From Mucilaginibacter sp. (lineage in GTDB: Bacteria > Bacteroidota > Bacteroidia > Sphingobacteriales > Sphingobacteriaceae), in NCBI GenBank assembly GCA_019235595.1, contig JAFAKI010000247.1, positions 1 to 9,593 of the forward strand: a DNA stretch of 9,593 nt, given 5' to 3'. The position numbers and the translations under genes were made by a program. This document shows positions 1 through 7,027 of this stretch, one piece after another. The first letter of the stretch is position 1. Each line of letters opens with the position of its first letter. Under the pieces are notes generated by a model. That model ran no database searches. It saw nothing but the letters and a program-made list of their open reading frames with translations, and was not told where the DNA came from.

Positions 1-1790
1 TTGCGTTTGCCGAAGCGACCCAGGATTGGGTGAAGCTTGGGCGCACTAAGTGGACCTGGAATTCATTCAATGCTTACGTGGCACTGGAACCGGGCGTAAC
101 CTATGCACAAATTGCGCCGAAGATCAGGGATATCGTTGACAAAAGGAGCCCCGAAATGCATGTCGCAAAGCCCGAGGTATTCCTGCATCCTTTAAAGGAC
201 TGGCATTTATACAATGAATTTAAAAACGGCAAAGTAGCCGGCGGGTTTGTGGATTACGTGCGTCTGTTTAGCATCATCGGTGTATTAGTACTGACCATAG
301 CCTGCATAAATTTTATGAACCTTTCGACGGCCCGGTCAGAAAAACGTGCAAGGGAAGTTGGTGTTCGCAAGGCCATCGGCTCGGGGCGTATTGATTTGGT
401 TTACCAGTTTTTACTCGAGTCTGTATTGATCACATCCATATCGTTCCTGGTGGGCCTGCTTTTTGTCCAGTTGGCCCTGCCATCGTTTAATATATTAACC
501 AGTTCCGATATCCATGTTCCATACGGCAATATAGGCTTTTGGTGTATCATGGTCGCTTTCATATTATTTACCGGTTTAGCCGCAGGAAGCAGACCGGCTT
601 TTTATTTATCCTCTTTCAATCCTGTCAGAGTGTTGAAGGGAAGTATACGGGCAGGCAAATCAGCAACATTACCGCGAAAAATATTGGTAGTTGTCCAATT
701 TACCTGCTCTGTTGCCTTAATCATTAGTACGGTAATTGTCTATCAGCAAATACAATTTGTAAAGAACAGACCGACAGGGTACAGCGCTGACAGGCTGGTG
801 ATGACGGATATGAACAGCGACCTTTCCCAACATTACGACGCTCTGAGGAACGACCTCTTGTCCTCGGGCCTGGTGGAAAGCGTGGCCTCATCCACTTCCC
901 CCGCAACGCAAGTGTACAGCCATTTTTCATTGGACAAATGGCCTGGGAAAAATACAGGGGACGAAAGTGTGAATATCGGCGGTATATGGGTGTCGAACAG
1001 ATATTTCCAGACTATGGGTATGACCATGGCCGTAGGGAGGGATTTTTCCGGTGACTGGAAAAACGACTCACTGAGCGTAATCGTAAACGAAGCGACGGTG
1101 AAACGCATCGGACTTAAAGATCCCATTAATCAAATGATAACTGTCAATTTCGGCAACAAGCCCGTAAGGATCATCGGCGTGGTAAAAGACGCCGTGATGG
1201 AATCGCCTTACAGCCCTGTAATGCCGCTTGTTTTTGGTCATAACCCTTATGGGTTTGTGGTCAACTATCGCTTGTCGAAAAATGTTGATCCGCACACCGC
1301 GATCGAAAAGATAGGCAAGATATTTTCAAAATATAACCCGGCTTATCCGTACGAATATAAGTTTGTGGATGCCGAGTACGCCAGTAAATTTAACCTCGAG
1401 GTGCTTATAGGTAAACTGGCGGGCGTATTTGCAGGGCTGGCTATATTTATTTCCTGCCTTGGTTTATTTGGGCTCGCCGCTTATGTCGCAGAGCAGCGCA
1501 CCAAAGAGATCGGTATCCGAAAAGTATTGGGTGCATCTATGGCGCAGGTATGGGGGTTGCTGTCGCGGGATTTTGTGGTGTTGGTACTGATCAGTTGCAT
1601 TATCGCGTCGCCGGTTGCGCTCTATTTTCTACAGCATTGGCTCGAAAAATATCAATACCACGTTAGTATTGGACCGGGAGTGTTTATCGCTTCGGGAGTT
1701 ACGGCCATAATCATAACACTGTTCACTATCAGCTTTCAGGCTATCAAAGCGGCGTTGACAAACCCGGTTAAGAGCCTAAGATCGGAATGA
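1..1790 (+). CDS. ABC transporter permease, FtsX/MacB-type (5' end outside window)
   Basis: The reading frame is open from base 3 and has no stop before base 1788, so the gene begins upstream; the in-window GTG at base 30 is not the true start. The visible 595 residues are the C-terminal part of a protein usually near 790-800 aa. Counting from base 3, residues 1-85 are the end of the first extracytoplasmic (MacB_PCD-like) domain. FtsX domain 1 follows with membrane segments near 86-106, 139-159 and 177-200 and the signature EVGVRKAIG at 118-126. A segment at 226-247 opens the second half. The second extracytoplasmic domain runs to about 470, and FtsX domain 2 has segments near 473-494, 523-541 and 558-577 with EIGIRKVLG at 502-510. 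It ends in NPVKSLRSE, typical of Bacteroidota members. The family couples cytoplasmic ATP hydrolysis to periplasmic movements, usually for export. No ATPase or substrate clue is present, so the cargo is unknown. Confidence 0.9.
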   Translation, partial: AFAEATQDWVKLGRTKWTWNSFNAYVALEPGVTYAQIAPKIRDIVDKRSPEMHVAKPEVFLHPLKDWHLYNEFKNGKVAGGFVDYVRLFSIIGVLVLTIACINFMNLSTARSEKRAREVGVRKAIGSGRIDLVYQFLLESVLITSISFLVGLLFVQLALPSFNILTSSDIHVPYGNIGFWCIMVAFILFTGLAAGSRPAFYLSSFNPVRVLKGSIRAGKSATLPRKILVVVQFTCSVALIISTVIVYQQIQFVKNRPTGYSADRLVMTDMNSDLSQHYDALRNDLLSSGLVESVASSTSPATQVYSHFSLDKWPGKNTGDESVNIGGIWVSNRYFQTMGMTMAVGRDFSGDWKNDSLSVIVNEATVKRIGLKDPINQMITVNFGNKPVRIIGVVKDAVMESPYSPVMPLVFGHNPYGFVVNYRLSKNVDPHTAIEKIGKIFSKYNPAYPYEYKFVDAEYASKFNLEVLIGKLAGVFAGLAIFISCLGLFGLAAYVAEQRTKEIGIRKVLGASMAQVWGLLSRDFVVLVLISCIIASPVALYFLQHWLEKYQYHVSIGPGVFIASGVTAIIITLFTISFQAIKAALTNPVKSLRSE

Positions 1791-1800
1791 TCGGCTATCT

Positions 1801-1865
1801 AGAACCAAGAATCAAGAGCCAAGAACCAGGACAATCCTGATTCTTGGCTCTTGGTTCTTGACTCT
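1801..1865. repeat. Heptad-repeat inverted repeat, near-perfect 26-bp hairpin
   Basis: Arms 1806-1831 and 1835-1860 pair over 26 positions (24 Watson-Crick, one G-U, one C-A mismatch) around a 3-base loop; three further pairs form outside two mismatches. Each arm is made of degenerate 7-mers: GAACCAA (1802), GAATCAA (1809), GAGCCAA (1816), GAACCAG (1823). It starts 10 bases after the permease stop. No T-tract follows it, so it is not a textbook terminator, although such a stem could stabilise the 3' end of the mRNA or block read-through. Confidence 0.85.
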
Positions 1866-1879
1866 CACAAGTATAACTC

Positions 1880-1907
1880 AAAACCGGACGCCCTAATGTC
1901 CGGTTTT
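1880..1907 (+). terminator. Putative intrinsic terminator behind the first permease
   Basis: A perfect 10-bp stem, AAAACCGGAC (1880-1889) with GTCCGGTTTT (1898-1907), closes an 8-base loop. The T run is only four bases and is part of the stem, so the terminator is symmetrical and could act on either strand. It lies between the two permease genes and suggests they are transcribed separately. It also overlaps the TTG at 1906, which argues against using that codon as the start of the next gene. Confidence 0.6.
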
Positions 1908-1914
1908 GCTACAA

Positions 1915-4900
1915 ATGCTGATATCCAATTCTACACAATTTTTTATCTCTCAATATGTTATTAATTTGGAACGGCGATTGTGCCAATTAATTCATTTGAG
2001 ATCCTATACATTCCATATAACCCTTTATGACGCAGCGTTCTTCGGGATGTTGTTTACTGGCTTCACTTTTATTTTACTTTTGGCATTTACCAAGAAAGCA
2101 AACCGATCAGCAGACCGCTTTTTGGCCATGGCATTGGCTGTTGCCACTTTGTGGATAGCCCGGATATTAGCGATTGATATTCATCTCACAGACTATGTTC
2201 CTTTTTGGAATCGCTTGCCCATGCAATATTCACTGGCGCTTGGTCCGCTCATTTACTTTTATGTACTTAAAATCACCCGACCGGAATATGAATTTAGGCG
2301 TAAGGACCTGCTGCATTTCAGTCCCTTACTACTGGAATTGGGTGCCTATGCTTTAGAGGCCGTTCAAAGTATAAATACAGGAGCAGCAACTGACGATACG
2401 GTGGTATTTCAGCGGCTGAATCCCATATTACAGCTATTAGCTTTCATTTCGGTCACTTTCTACCTATACAAAGGCCACAAACTCATCGAAGGCTTTTATC
2501 AGCAGCAAAAATTTACCGGCGGCGACCGTTACCGGCACGCATTGCGGTGGCTGCATCGCTTGCTGATAGGTTTCGGGATGTTATGGCTGTTGTGGATACC
2601 ATTAGTAGCTATAGCCTACTATTACCAACTGGGCCCACAAGCATACTATCCTATGTATCTCCTTTTGGTTTCAACGATCATCTGGATGGCGGCAAAGGCA
2701 TTTTTGCGAACGGAAATTGCCATGCAACCAGATGCCGCACCAATTCTAAAACCATTACTACCGGCTGAATTAAAACAAAAAGGTACCTGGCTGAAGAAAG
2801 TGGTTAAAGAGAACCGCTATTACCAGGATTCCGAGCTAACGTTGAGCTCACTGGCCGAAAAGCTTGACCTAACAACTCACGAATTATCCCGGATACTCAA
2901 TACCGTCCTCAAAAAAAGCTTTAATGATTTTATTAATGAATACCGCGTTCAGGATGCTGCCCGTAAAATGCAGGACCCCGCTTTTGATCATATCACCCTG
3001 CTCGGCATTGCGTATGAATCGGGGTTCAATTCTCAAAGTTCCTTCAACCGCATTTTTAAGCAAGCAACCGGGAAAAGTCCCGTGGAATATAAAAATGGCC
3101 TGAAAAAAGAGTTCCCATCTTATAATTTGAGAAGTCAGCAACAATCTGCGACCATAATTTCGCCTTCAGAAGCCACTCAAAAGTGGTCTCGAGAGAAATT
3201 AAATCGCAATAATATGTTTAAGAACTATTTCAAAATAGCCCGCCGCAACCTGATGCGTAATAAAGGCTATGCCACCATTAATATTACCGGTCTGGCAGTG
3301 GGTATTGCCGTTTGTATGGTGATCTTTATCATTATACAATATCAAACCAGCTTCGATAATTTTCACGCAAAGAAAGACCGCATCTATCGTGTATTAACAG
3401 AATATCATCATGCAGAATCGGCGGAAATTTCTTACGGAAAGGACCTTCCTTTTCCGATACCGGTAGGATTGAAAGCATCTTTCCCGCAAATAGAACAGGT
3501 GGCTCCGATTTTTGCCAGTCAGAATGATCAATTACTGATAGTTGACAATAAGGGAAATACAGAAAAGAAATTTAAAGAGCAGCGGGGTGTATTTTTCACA
3601 TCGCCTTCCTTCTTCAAAATATTTGATTTCCCGCTAATCGCCGGAACCTATGAATCATTGAAAGACCCAAACAATGTGTTCCTTACCAAAGAGATCGCTG
3701 AGAAATATTTCGGCGACTGGAAATCTGCAATGGGTAAAACCATTAAACTACAGGTAGGTGGCTATATGTTCGAGCATGGTACTGATGTAGTGACGGTTTC
3801 AGGCATTCTGGCAAACCCGCCTGCAAATTCCGACTTCCAGCTAAAAGTTGTCGTATCTTATGGAACTGGTTTCACCGGAAGTTATTTGGCGAGCTCAACC
3901 GATTGGAATAATACGGTATCTGATTACGGCTGCTACATTTTGTTGCCGCCGCATACTTCTATTGACAATTTTAATCAGCAATTGGCAGCATACTCCCGAA
4001 AGGTGGAATCTGCCACTAACAGGGATAGTCATATTGCACAGCCATTAAATGCGGTACATTATGATGCGCAGGTGGGTGATTACAGCAACAATACCATCAG
4101 TCGCCAACTGCTCAATGTGTTGTGGGTGATCGCGGGATTCATCCTGCTTATTGCCTGCGTAAACTTTATCAATCTCTCCACTGCTCAGGCTGTTAACCGT
4201 GCAAAGGAAGTTGGTGTACGAAAAGTTTTGGGAAGCAATAAATCTCAATTGCAGACGCAGTTCCTCGTCGAAACATTTTTGATAGTTATCATCGCTGTAC
4301 TACTTGCAACAGGTATTACGATTATAGCGTTGCCTTCGGTAAGCCGGCTCTTAGAACTTTCGCTTTCATTCAACCTATTCAGCAATCCGGCAATCATTTT
4401 ATTTCTTTTAACGGTAACCATCGTTGTAACCGCACTCGCCGGTTTTTATCCATCCATGGTTTTATCACGCTTCAACCCGGTGAATGCTTTAAAGAGTAAA
4501 CTCGCATCAAACGCAAATGGAATTTCACTGCGAAGAGGGTTGGTCGTGTTTCAATTTATTGTTGCGCAGGTACTCATCATCGGAACACTGATCATCGTCA
4601 AGCAAATGAATTATTTTATGGATCAACCCTTAGGCTTTGATAAAGATGCAGTGATCAATATCCCTTTCCGTATAGATACTACACTTACCAGCAAGCTGGA
4701 TTATGTAAAGAGAGAGTTATTGTCATTAAACGGGGTGCAAACTGTAAGCTTAAGTGCCAATACCCCGGTAGAAAATGGCAACGATACCTGGACCACGATA
4801 AAATTTGACCATGCAGTAAAAGAATCAGACTTTAAGGTGATCGGCAAGTTCGCAGACGACCAATATGTGCCCACCTATAAGCTGCCGCTGATAGCCGGCA

Positions 4901-5655
4901 GAAATTTGCGGCAATCGGATATGACCAGAGAGTTTTTAGTAAACGAATCGCTTGTGAAAAGCCTGGGGCTAAAAAGACCGGAAGATATATTGGGCAAAGA
5001 GATAGCCATATGGGGCGGTGTAATAAAATGCCCGGTTGTGGGTGTATTGAAAGATTTTAACGACCGGTCCTTCCGCAATTCTGTTGCGCCGTTGGTTATT
5101 ACTACCGACAAAGCCATGTACAACCAGCTCGCCATAAAATTGGCAACCACCAACCTGTCTTCAACCCTGCAATCCGTCAAAAAAATATTTGACCAAACCT
5201 ATCCGGACTTCGTGTATGAATACAAATTCCTGGATGAAAAAATTGCGAGTTTTTACAAACAGGAAAATCAGTTATCGCAGCTGTATCAAATTTTTGCGGC
5301 GATTGCCATATTTCTGAGTTGTTTGGGCTTGTATGGTTTAGCTTCATTTATGGCCGTGCAGCGGGTAAAAGAAGTGGGTATACGTAAAGTGTTGGGTGCC
5401 AGTGCCGGGAATATCGTTTATCTTTTTTCAAAAGAATTTGTAATACTCATTGCCATTGCTTTTGCCATAGCCACCCCGATTGCGTGGTATTACATGCACC
5501 AATGGCTTCAGGATTATGTTTACCGCATTAACGTTAGTTGGTGGTTGTTTGCTGTGGGTGGACTTGCAGCAATAATCATTGCATTAGCAACTATCAGTTT
5601 CCAGGCAGTAAAAGCAGCAATGGCCAATCCGGTGAAGAGTTTGAGAAACGAGTAA
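1915..5655 (+). CDS. AraC-type regulator with membrane sensor domain fused to FtsX/MacB-type ABC permease
   Basis: One uninterrupted frame of 1246 codons from ATG 1915 encodes two proteins that are normally separate. Residues about 41-256 hold seven hydrophobic segments, a membrane sensor-like module. Residues 290-398 are an AraC/XylS helix-turn-helix domain (LTLSSLAEKLDLTTHELSRI, then GIAYESGFNSQSSFNRIFKQ and TGKSPVEY). After a polar linker, Met434 begins MFKNYFKIARRNL, the usual N-terminus of stand-alone permeases. The permease has a membrane segment at 452-476, an extracytoplasmic domain, FtsX 1 from about 732 with EVGVRKVLG at 765-773, a second extracytoplasmic domain, and FtsX 2 at 1120-1246 with EVGIRKVLG at 1153-1161 and the ending NPVKSLRNE. 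An odd number of N-terminal segments puts the DNA-binding domain and the permease start in the cytoplasm, so the topology is consistent. The start is uncertain: TTG 1996 or ATG 2047 are alternatives, because residues 1-28 look like AT-rich leader. Inference: a transporter that senses and regulates at the membrane. No ATPase is encoded nearby. Confidence 0.82.
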   Translation: MLISNSTQFFISQYVINLERRLCQLIHLRSYTFHITLYDAAFFGMLFTGFTFILLLAFTKKANRSADRFLAMALAVATLWIARILAIDIHLTDYVPFWNRLPMQYSLALGPLIYFYVLKITRPEYEFRRKDLLHFSPLLLELGAYALEAVQSINTGAATDDTVVFQRLNPILQLLAFISVTFYLYKGHKLIEGFYQQQKFTGGDRYRHALRWLHRLLIGFGMLWLLWIPLVAIAYYYQLGPQAYYPMYLLLVSTIIWMAAKAFLRTEIAMQPDAAPILKPLLPAELKQKGTWLKKVVKENRYYQDSELTLSSLAEKLDLTTHELSRILNTVLKKSFNDFINEYRVQDAARKMQDPAFDHITLLGIAYESGFNSQSSFNRIFKQATGKSPVEYKNGLKKEFPSYNLRSQQQSATIISPSEATQKWSREKLNRNNMFKNYFKIARRNLMRNKGYATINITGLAVGIAVCMVIFIIIQYQTSFDNFHAKKDRIYRVLTEYHHAESAEISYGKDLPFPIPVGLKASFPQIEQVAPIFASQNDQLLIVDNKGNTEKKFKEQRGVFFTSPSFFKIFDFPLIAGTYESLKDPNNVFLTKEIAEKYFGDWKSAMGKTIKLQVGGYMFEHGTDVVTVSGILANPPANSDFQLKVVVSYGTGFTGSYLASSTDWNNTVSDYGCYILLPPHTSIDNFNQQLAAYSRKVESATNRDSHIAQPLNAVHYDAQVGDYSNNTISRQLLNVLWVIAGFILLIACVNFINLSTAQAVNRAKEVGVRKVLGSNKSQLQTQFLVETFLIVIIAVLLATGITIIALPSVSRLLELSLSFNLFSNPAIILFLLTVTIVVTALAGFYPSMVLSRFNPVNALKSKLASNANGISLRRGLVVFQFIVAQVLIIGTLIIVKQMNYFMDQPLGFDKDAVINIPFRIDTTLTSKLDYVKRELLSLNGVQTVSLSANTPVENGNDTWTTIKFDHAVKESDFKVIGKFADDQYVPTYKLPLIAGRNLRQSDMTREFLVNESLVKSLGLKRPEDILGKEIAIWGGVIKCPVVGVLKDFNDRSFRNSVAPLVITTDKAMYNQLAIKLATTNLSSTLQSVKKIFDQTYPDFVYEYKFLDEKIASFYKQENQLSQLYQIFAAIAIFLSCLGLYGLASFMAVQRVKEVGIRKVLGASAGNIVYLFSKEFVILIAIAFAIATPIAWYYMHQWLQDYVYRINVSWWLFAVGGLAAIIIALATISFQAVKAAMANPVKSLRNE
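1961..1968 (+). promoter_or_regulatory. Possible Bacteroidota -7 box for the regulator-permease gene
   Basis: TTAATTTG matches the Bacteroidota -7 consensus TAnnTTTG at all but one defined position. Transcription starting about 7 bases downstream would give a leader of about 20 bases ahead of the TTG at 1996, an alternative start for the following gene. No clear -33 TTTG is visible at the right distance, so this is a weak call. Confidence 0.25.
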
Positions 5656-5659
5656 AGTG

Positions 5660-5725
5660 GTCATTTGTCACTAGTCATTAGTCATTGGTGCAAAGCGGTC
5701 AACCAGCAAACTAATGACCAATGAC
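5660..5725. repeat. Heptad-repeat inverted repeat between convergent genes
   Basis: Four tandem 7-mers, GTCATTT (5660), GTCACTA (5667), GTCATTA (5674) and GTCATTG (5681), are followed after a spacer by two inverted units, TAATGAC (5712) and CAATGAC (5719). The best fold pairs 5667-5681 with 5711-5725 at 13 of 15 positions. It starts 4 bases after the stop codon of the regulator-permease gene. Confidence 0.75.
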
Positions 5726-5759
5726 TGCAATCTGAGGTTTAGTTGACACACGTTAGTGG

Positions 5760-5794
5760 TGCGTTCCGGAATGAGATACGGAACGCATTTTTTT
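5760..5794 (+). terminator. Intrinsic terminator after the regulator-permease gene
   Basis: A perfect 9-bp stem, TGCGTTCCG (5760-5768) with CGGAACGCA (5779-5787), encloses a 10-base loop and is followed by seven Ts (5788-5794). This is a classic Rho-independent terminator for plus-strand transcription. Its T-tract overlaps the stop codon of the convergent rdgB gene (5793-5795). Read from the minus strand the stem directly follows rdgB but lacks a T-tract, so it may terminate rdgB less efficiently. Confidence 0.85.
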
Positions 5795-6374
5795 AGACCA
5801 TCTGCAAAAACGCGATCAACTTTTCCATCGCCCGCGCACGGTGACTGATCTTATTTTTCTCGTCCATGCTCATTTCGGCAAATGTAATATCGTAGCCGTC
5901 GGGTTGGAAGATGGGGTCATAGCCAAAACCGCCAGCTCCTGTGGTTTCATGGCGAATAGTGCCTTCTACCACACCTTCAAAAACATGCTCTTTTCCATCC
6001 CATATTAGCGAAATCACGGTGACAAACCTGGCTTTGCGGTTTTCAACTCCTGCCAACCCGGTTAATACCTTTTCGATATTGGCCGCATGATTACCGTGCT
6101 CACCGGCGTAGCGGGCAGAGTAGATACCTGGTTCACCGTTTAAAGCATCTACAACCAAACCGCTGTCATCCCCAAAGCAATTCAGGTGGTACTTATCATA
6201 CACATATTTGCTCTTGATCGTGGCGTTTTCTTTAAAGGTCGATCCGGTTTCTTCGATATCTTCTGTGCAGCCGATATCATTCAGTGTCAACAGTTCGAAA
6301 TGATCGCCGATTTTATGGGATACTTCCTCCAGCTTGTGGCGGTTATTGGTAGCAAAAACTAATTTTAAAGGCAT
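5793..6374 (-). CDS. rdgB: Non-canonical purine NTP pyrophosphatase (XTP/dITP diphosphatase), RdgB/HAM1 family
   Basis: The enzyme hydrolyses dITP, ITP and XTP to the monophosphate and pyrophosphate in the cytoplasm, keeping deaminated purines out of DNA and RNA. The 193-aa length is normal for the family. Visible motifs are the N-terminal nucleotide-binding FATNNRHKLEEV (7-18, with K14), FGDDSGL (67-73) with the acidic residues expected for metal binding and catalysis, EPGIYSARYAG (81-91), GGFGYDPIF (148-156) and the base-recognition segment KISHRA (175-180). No key residue appears to be missing. It starts with ATG 3 bases after the stop of the upstream 176-aa gene, so the two probably share one transcript. 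It converges on the regulator-permease gene, with a terminator between them. Confidence 0.97.
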   Translation of the reverse strand: MPLKLVFATNNRHKLEEVSHKIGDHFELLTLNDIGCTEDIEETGSTFKENATIKSKYVYDKYHLNCFGDDSGLVVDALNGEPGIYSARYAGEHGNHAANIEKVLTGLAGVENRKARFVTVISLIWDGKEHVFEGVVEGTIRHETTGAGGFGYDPIFQPDGYDITFAEMSMDEKNKISHRARAMEKLIAFLQMV

Positions 6375-6377
6375 AAA

Positions 6378-6908
6378 TTATAAACTTTTCACCTGGTCCC
6401 AAAAGGCTTTTTTGTTATCTACATTATTCATCATCGCATCAAAGGCAAAGGTGTATAATACGGTTATACCATCACGCTTTTCAACCTGATTAAATTTAAG
6501 CTGATTGATTCCTGCCGGGATGGATTGCTGCCCGAGTATCAATATGGTTTGGGGTTTAAAATGAGCGACTAATTGGGAATATTCTGAGGTATTTTTTGCA
6601 ATATTCAGTATCGCAACGTCTTCACGGCCATGATTTTTTCGCCCCAGCACACTTTCAAGCGCAGCCAGATGGTCATCTGCTATAAAATCATGATCAGTAT
6701 AATGGGTTAATACCAGGAAGTTCTTTTTATTGGCGCCCAGATAATTAAAAACGGGCTTTGGCATTACAGTTTCAGGTTGAGGTTGAGGGGCTGGAGTCTG
6801 CTGATTATCAGTTTTAATGTAGTTTAACTTATCTTCATTAAGCAGGTAAATTTCATCCTGAAGTATAAAACGTAGTGCCTGACCGCTTTCAACTTTCACT
6901 TTTAACAA
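6378..6908 (-). CDS. Uncharacterised 176-aa protein upstream of rdgB; possibly clamp-loader psi-like
   Basis: I do not recognise this protein with certainty. It has three parts: a short N-terminal stretch (1-32) with LRFILQDEIYLL, a proline-rich linker (38-52, TPAPQPQPETVMPKP), and a globular alpha/beta-looking domain (53-176). The domain has the beta-strand candidates NFLVLTHYT (63-71), DVAILNIA (97-104) and TILILGQQS (121-129). Its end, residues 152-176, has the pattern aromatic-x-F ... NN ... KKAFWDQVK. There is no signal peptide or membrane segment, so it is probably cytoplasmic. A short leader peptide plus linker plus small domain ending in K-x-x-W resembles the layout of DNA polymerase III psi (HolD) and the C-terminus of uracil-glycosylase-fold proteins; this is a hypothesis only. 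It reads from TTG 6908, with GTG 6899 as an alternative; no ATG occurs near the N-terminus. It is the first gene of an operon with rdgB. Confidence 0.8.
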   Translation of the reverse strand: MLKVKVESGQALRFILQDEIYLLNEDKLNYIKTDNQQTPAPQPQPETVMPKPVFNYLGANKKNFLVLTHYTDHDFIADDHLAALESVLGRKNHGREDVAILNIAKNTSEYSQLVAHFKPQTILILGQQSIPAGINQLKFNQVEKRDGITVLYTFAFDAMMNNVDNKKAFWDQVKSL

Positions 6909-6916
6909 TTTTTAAC

Positions 6917-6924
6917 CAAAAATA
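6917..6924 (-). promoter_or_regulatory. Candidate -7 box for the 176-aa gene / rdgB operon
   Basis: Read on the minus strand this is TATTTTTG, a full match to the Bacteroidota -7 consensus TAnnTTTG. It ends 8 bases before the TTG codon at 6908, so transcription would begin almost at that codon. This implies either a leaderless message or translation from GTG 6899. No good -33 TTTG is seen upstream. Confidence 0.4.
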
Positions 6925-6984
6925 GATAATTGTTTGAGCGTTTATAAGCATATTCGCACAAAATATTAATAAACAGATTATTGT

Positions 6985-7009
6985 TAAATTTGCACCTTTG
7001 CATATTTTG
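6985..7009 (+). promoter_or_regulatory. Candidate promoter for the surA-moxR operon
   Basis: TAAATTTG (6985-6992) is a full match to the Bacteroidota -7 consensus TAnnTTTG and would give a leader of about 28 bases before the surA ATG. A second, weaker candidate is ATATTTTG (7002-7009), with TTG at 6981 about 18 bases upstream as a possible -33. The divergent region 6909-7027 is clearly AT-rich compared with the genes around it, and holds no other gene I can support. Confidence 0.4.
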
Positions 7010-7027
7010 CAGACATATAAAATATAA

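Noticed and set aside
30..32. GTG as the start of the first permease
   Set aside because: The frame is open upstream to the window edge and the protein begins in the middle of an extracytoplasmic domain, so the gene is simply cut by the window.
833..1295. Antisense open frames inside the first permease gene
   Set aside because: They lie wholly opposite a strongly supported permease, encode no recognisable motif, and are expected by chance in a coding region of this base composition.
1801..1865. CRISPR-like array
   Set aside because: The units are only 7 bases, have no spacers between them, and are arranged as a palindrome; no cas gene is present.
1..5655. Recent tandem duplication of the two permeases
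   Set aside because: They share family signatures (E-[VI]-G-[VI]-RK and NPVKSLR ends) but their extracytoplasmic domains differ strongly and only one has the regulator domain, so they are old paralogs at most.
5760..5794. Strong terminator for rdgB on the minus strand
   Set aside because: In that direction the stem is preceded by the A-tract and followed by CCAC rather than Ts, so only the plus-strand reading fits a classic intrinsic terminator.
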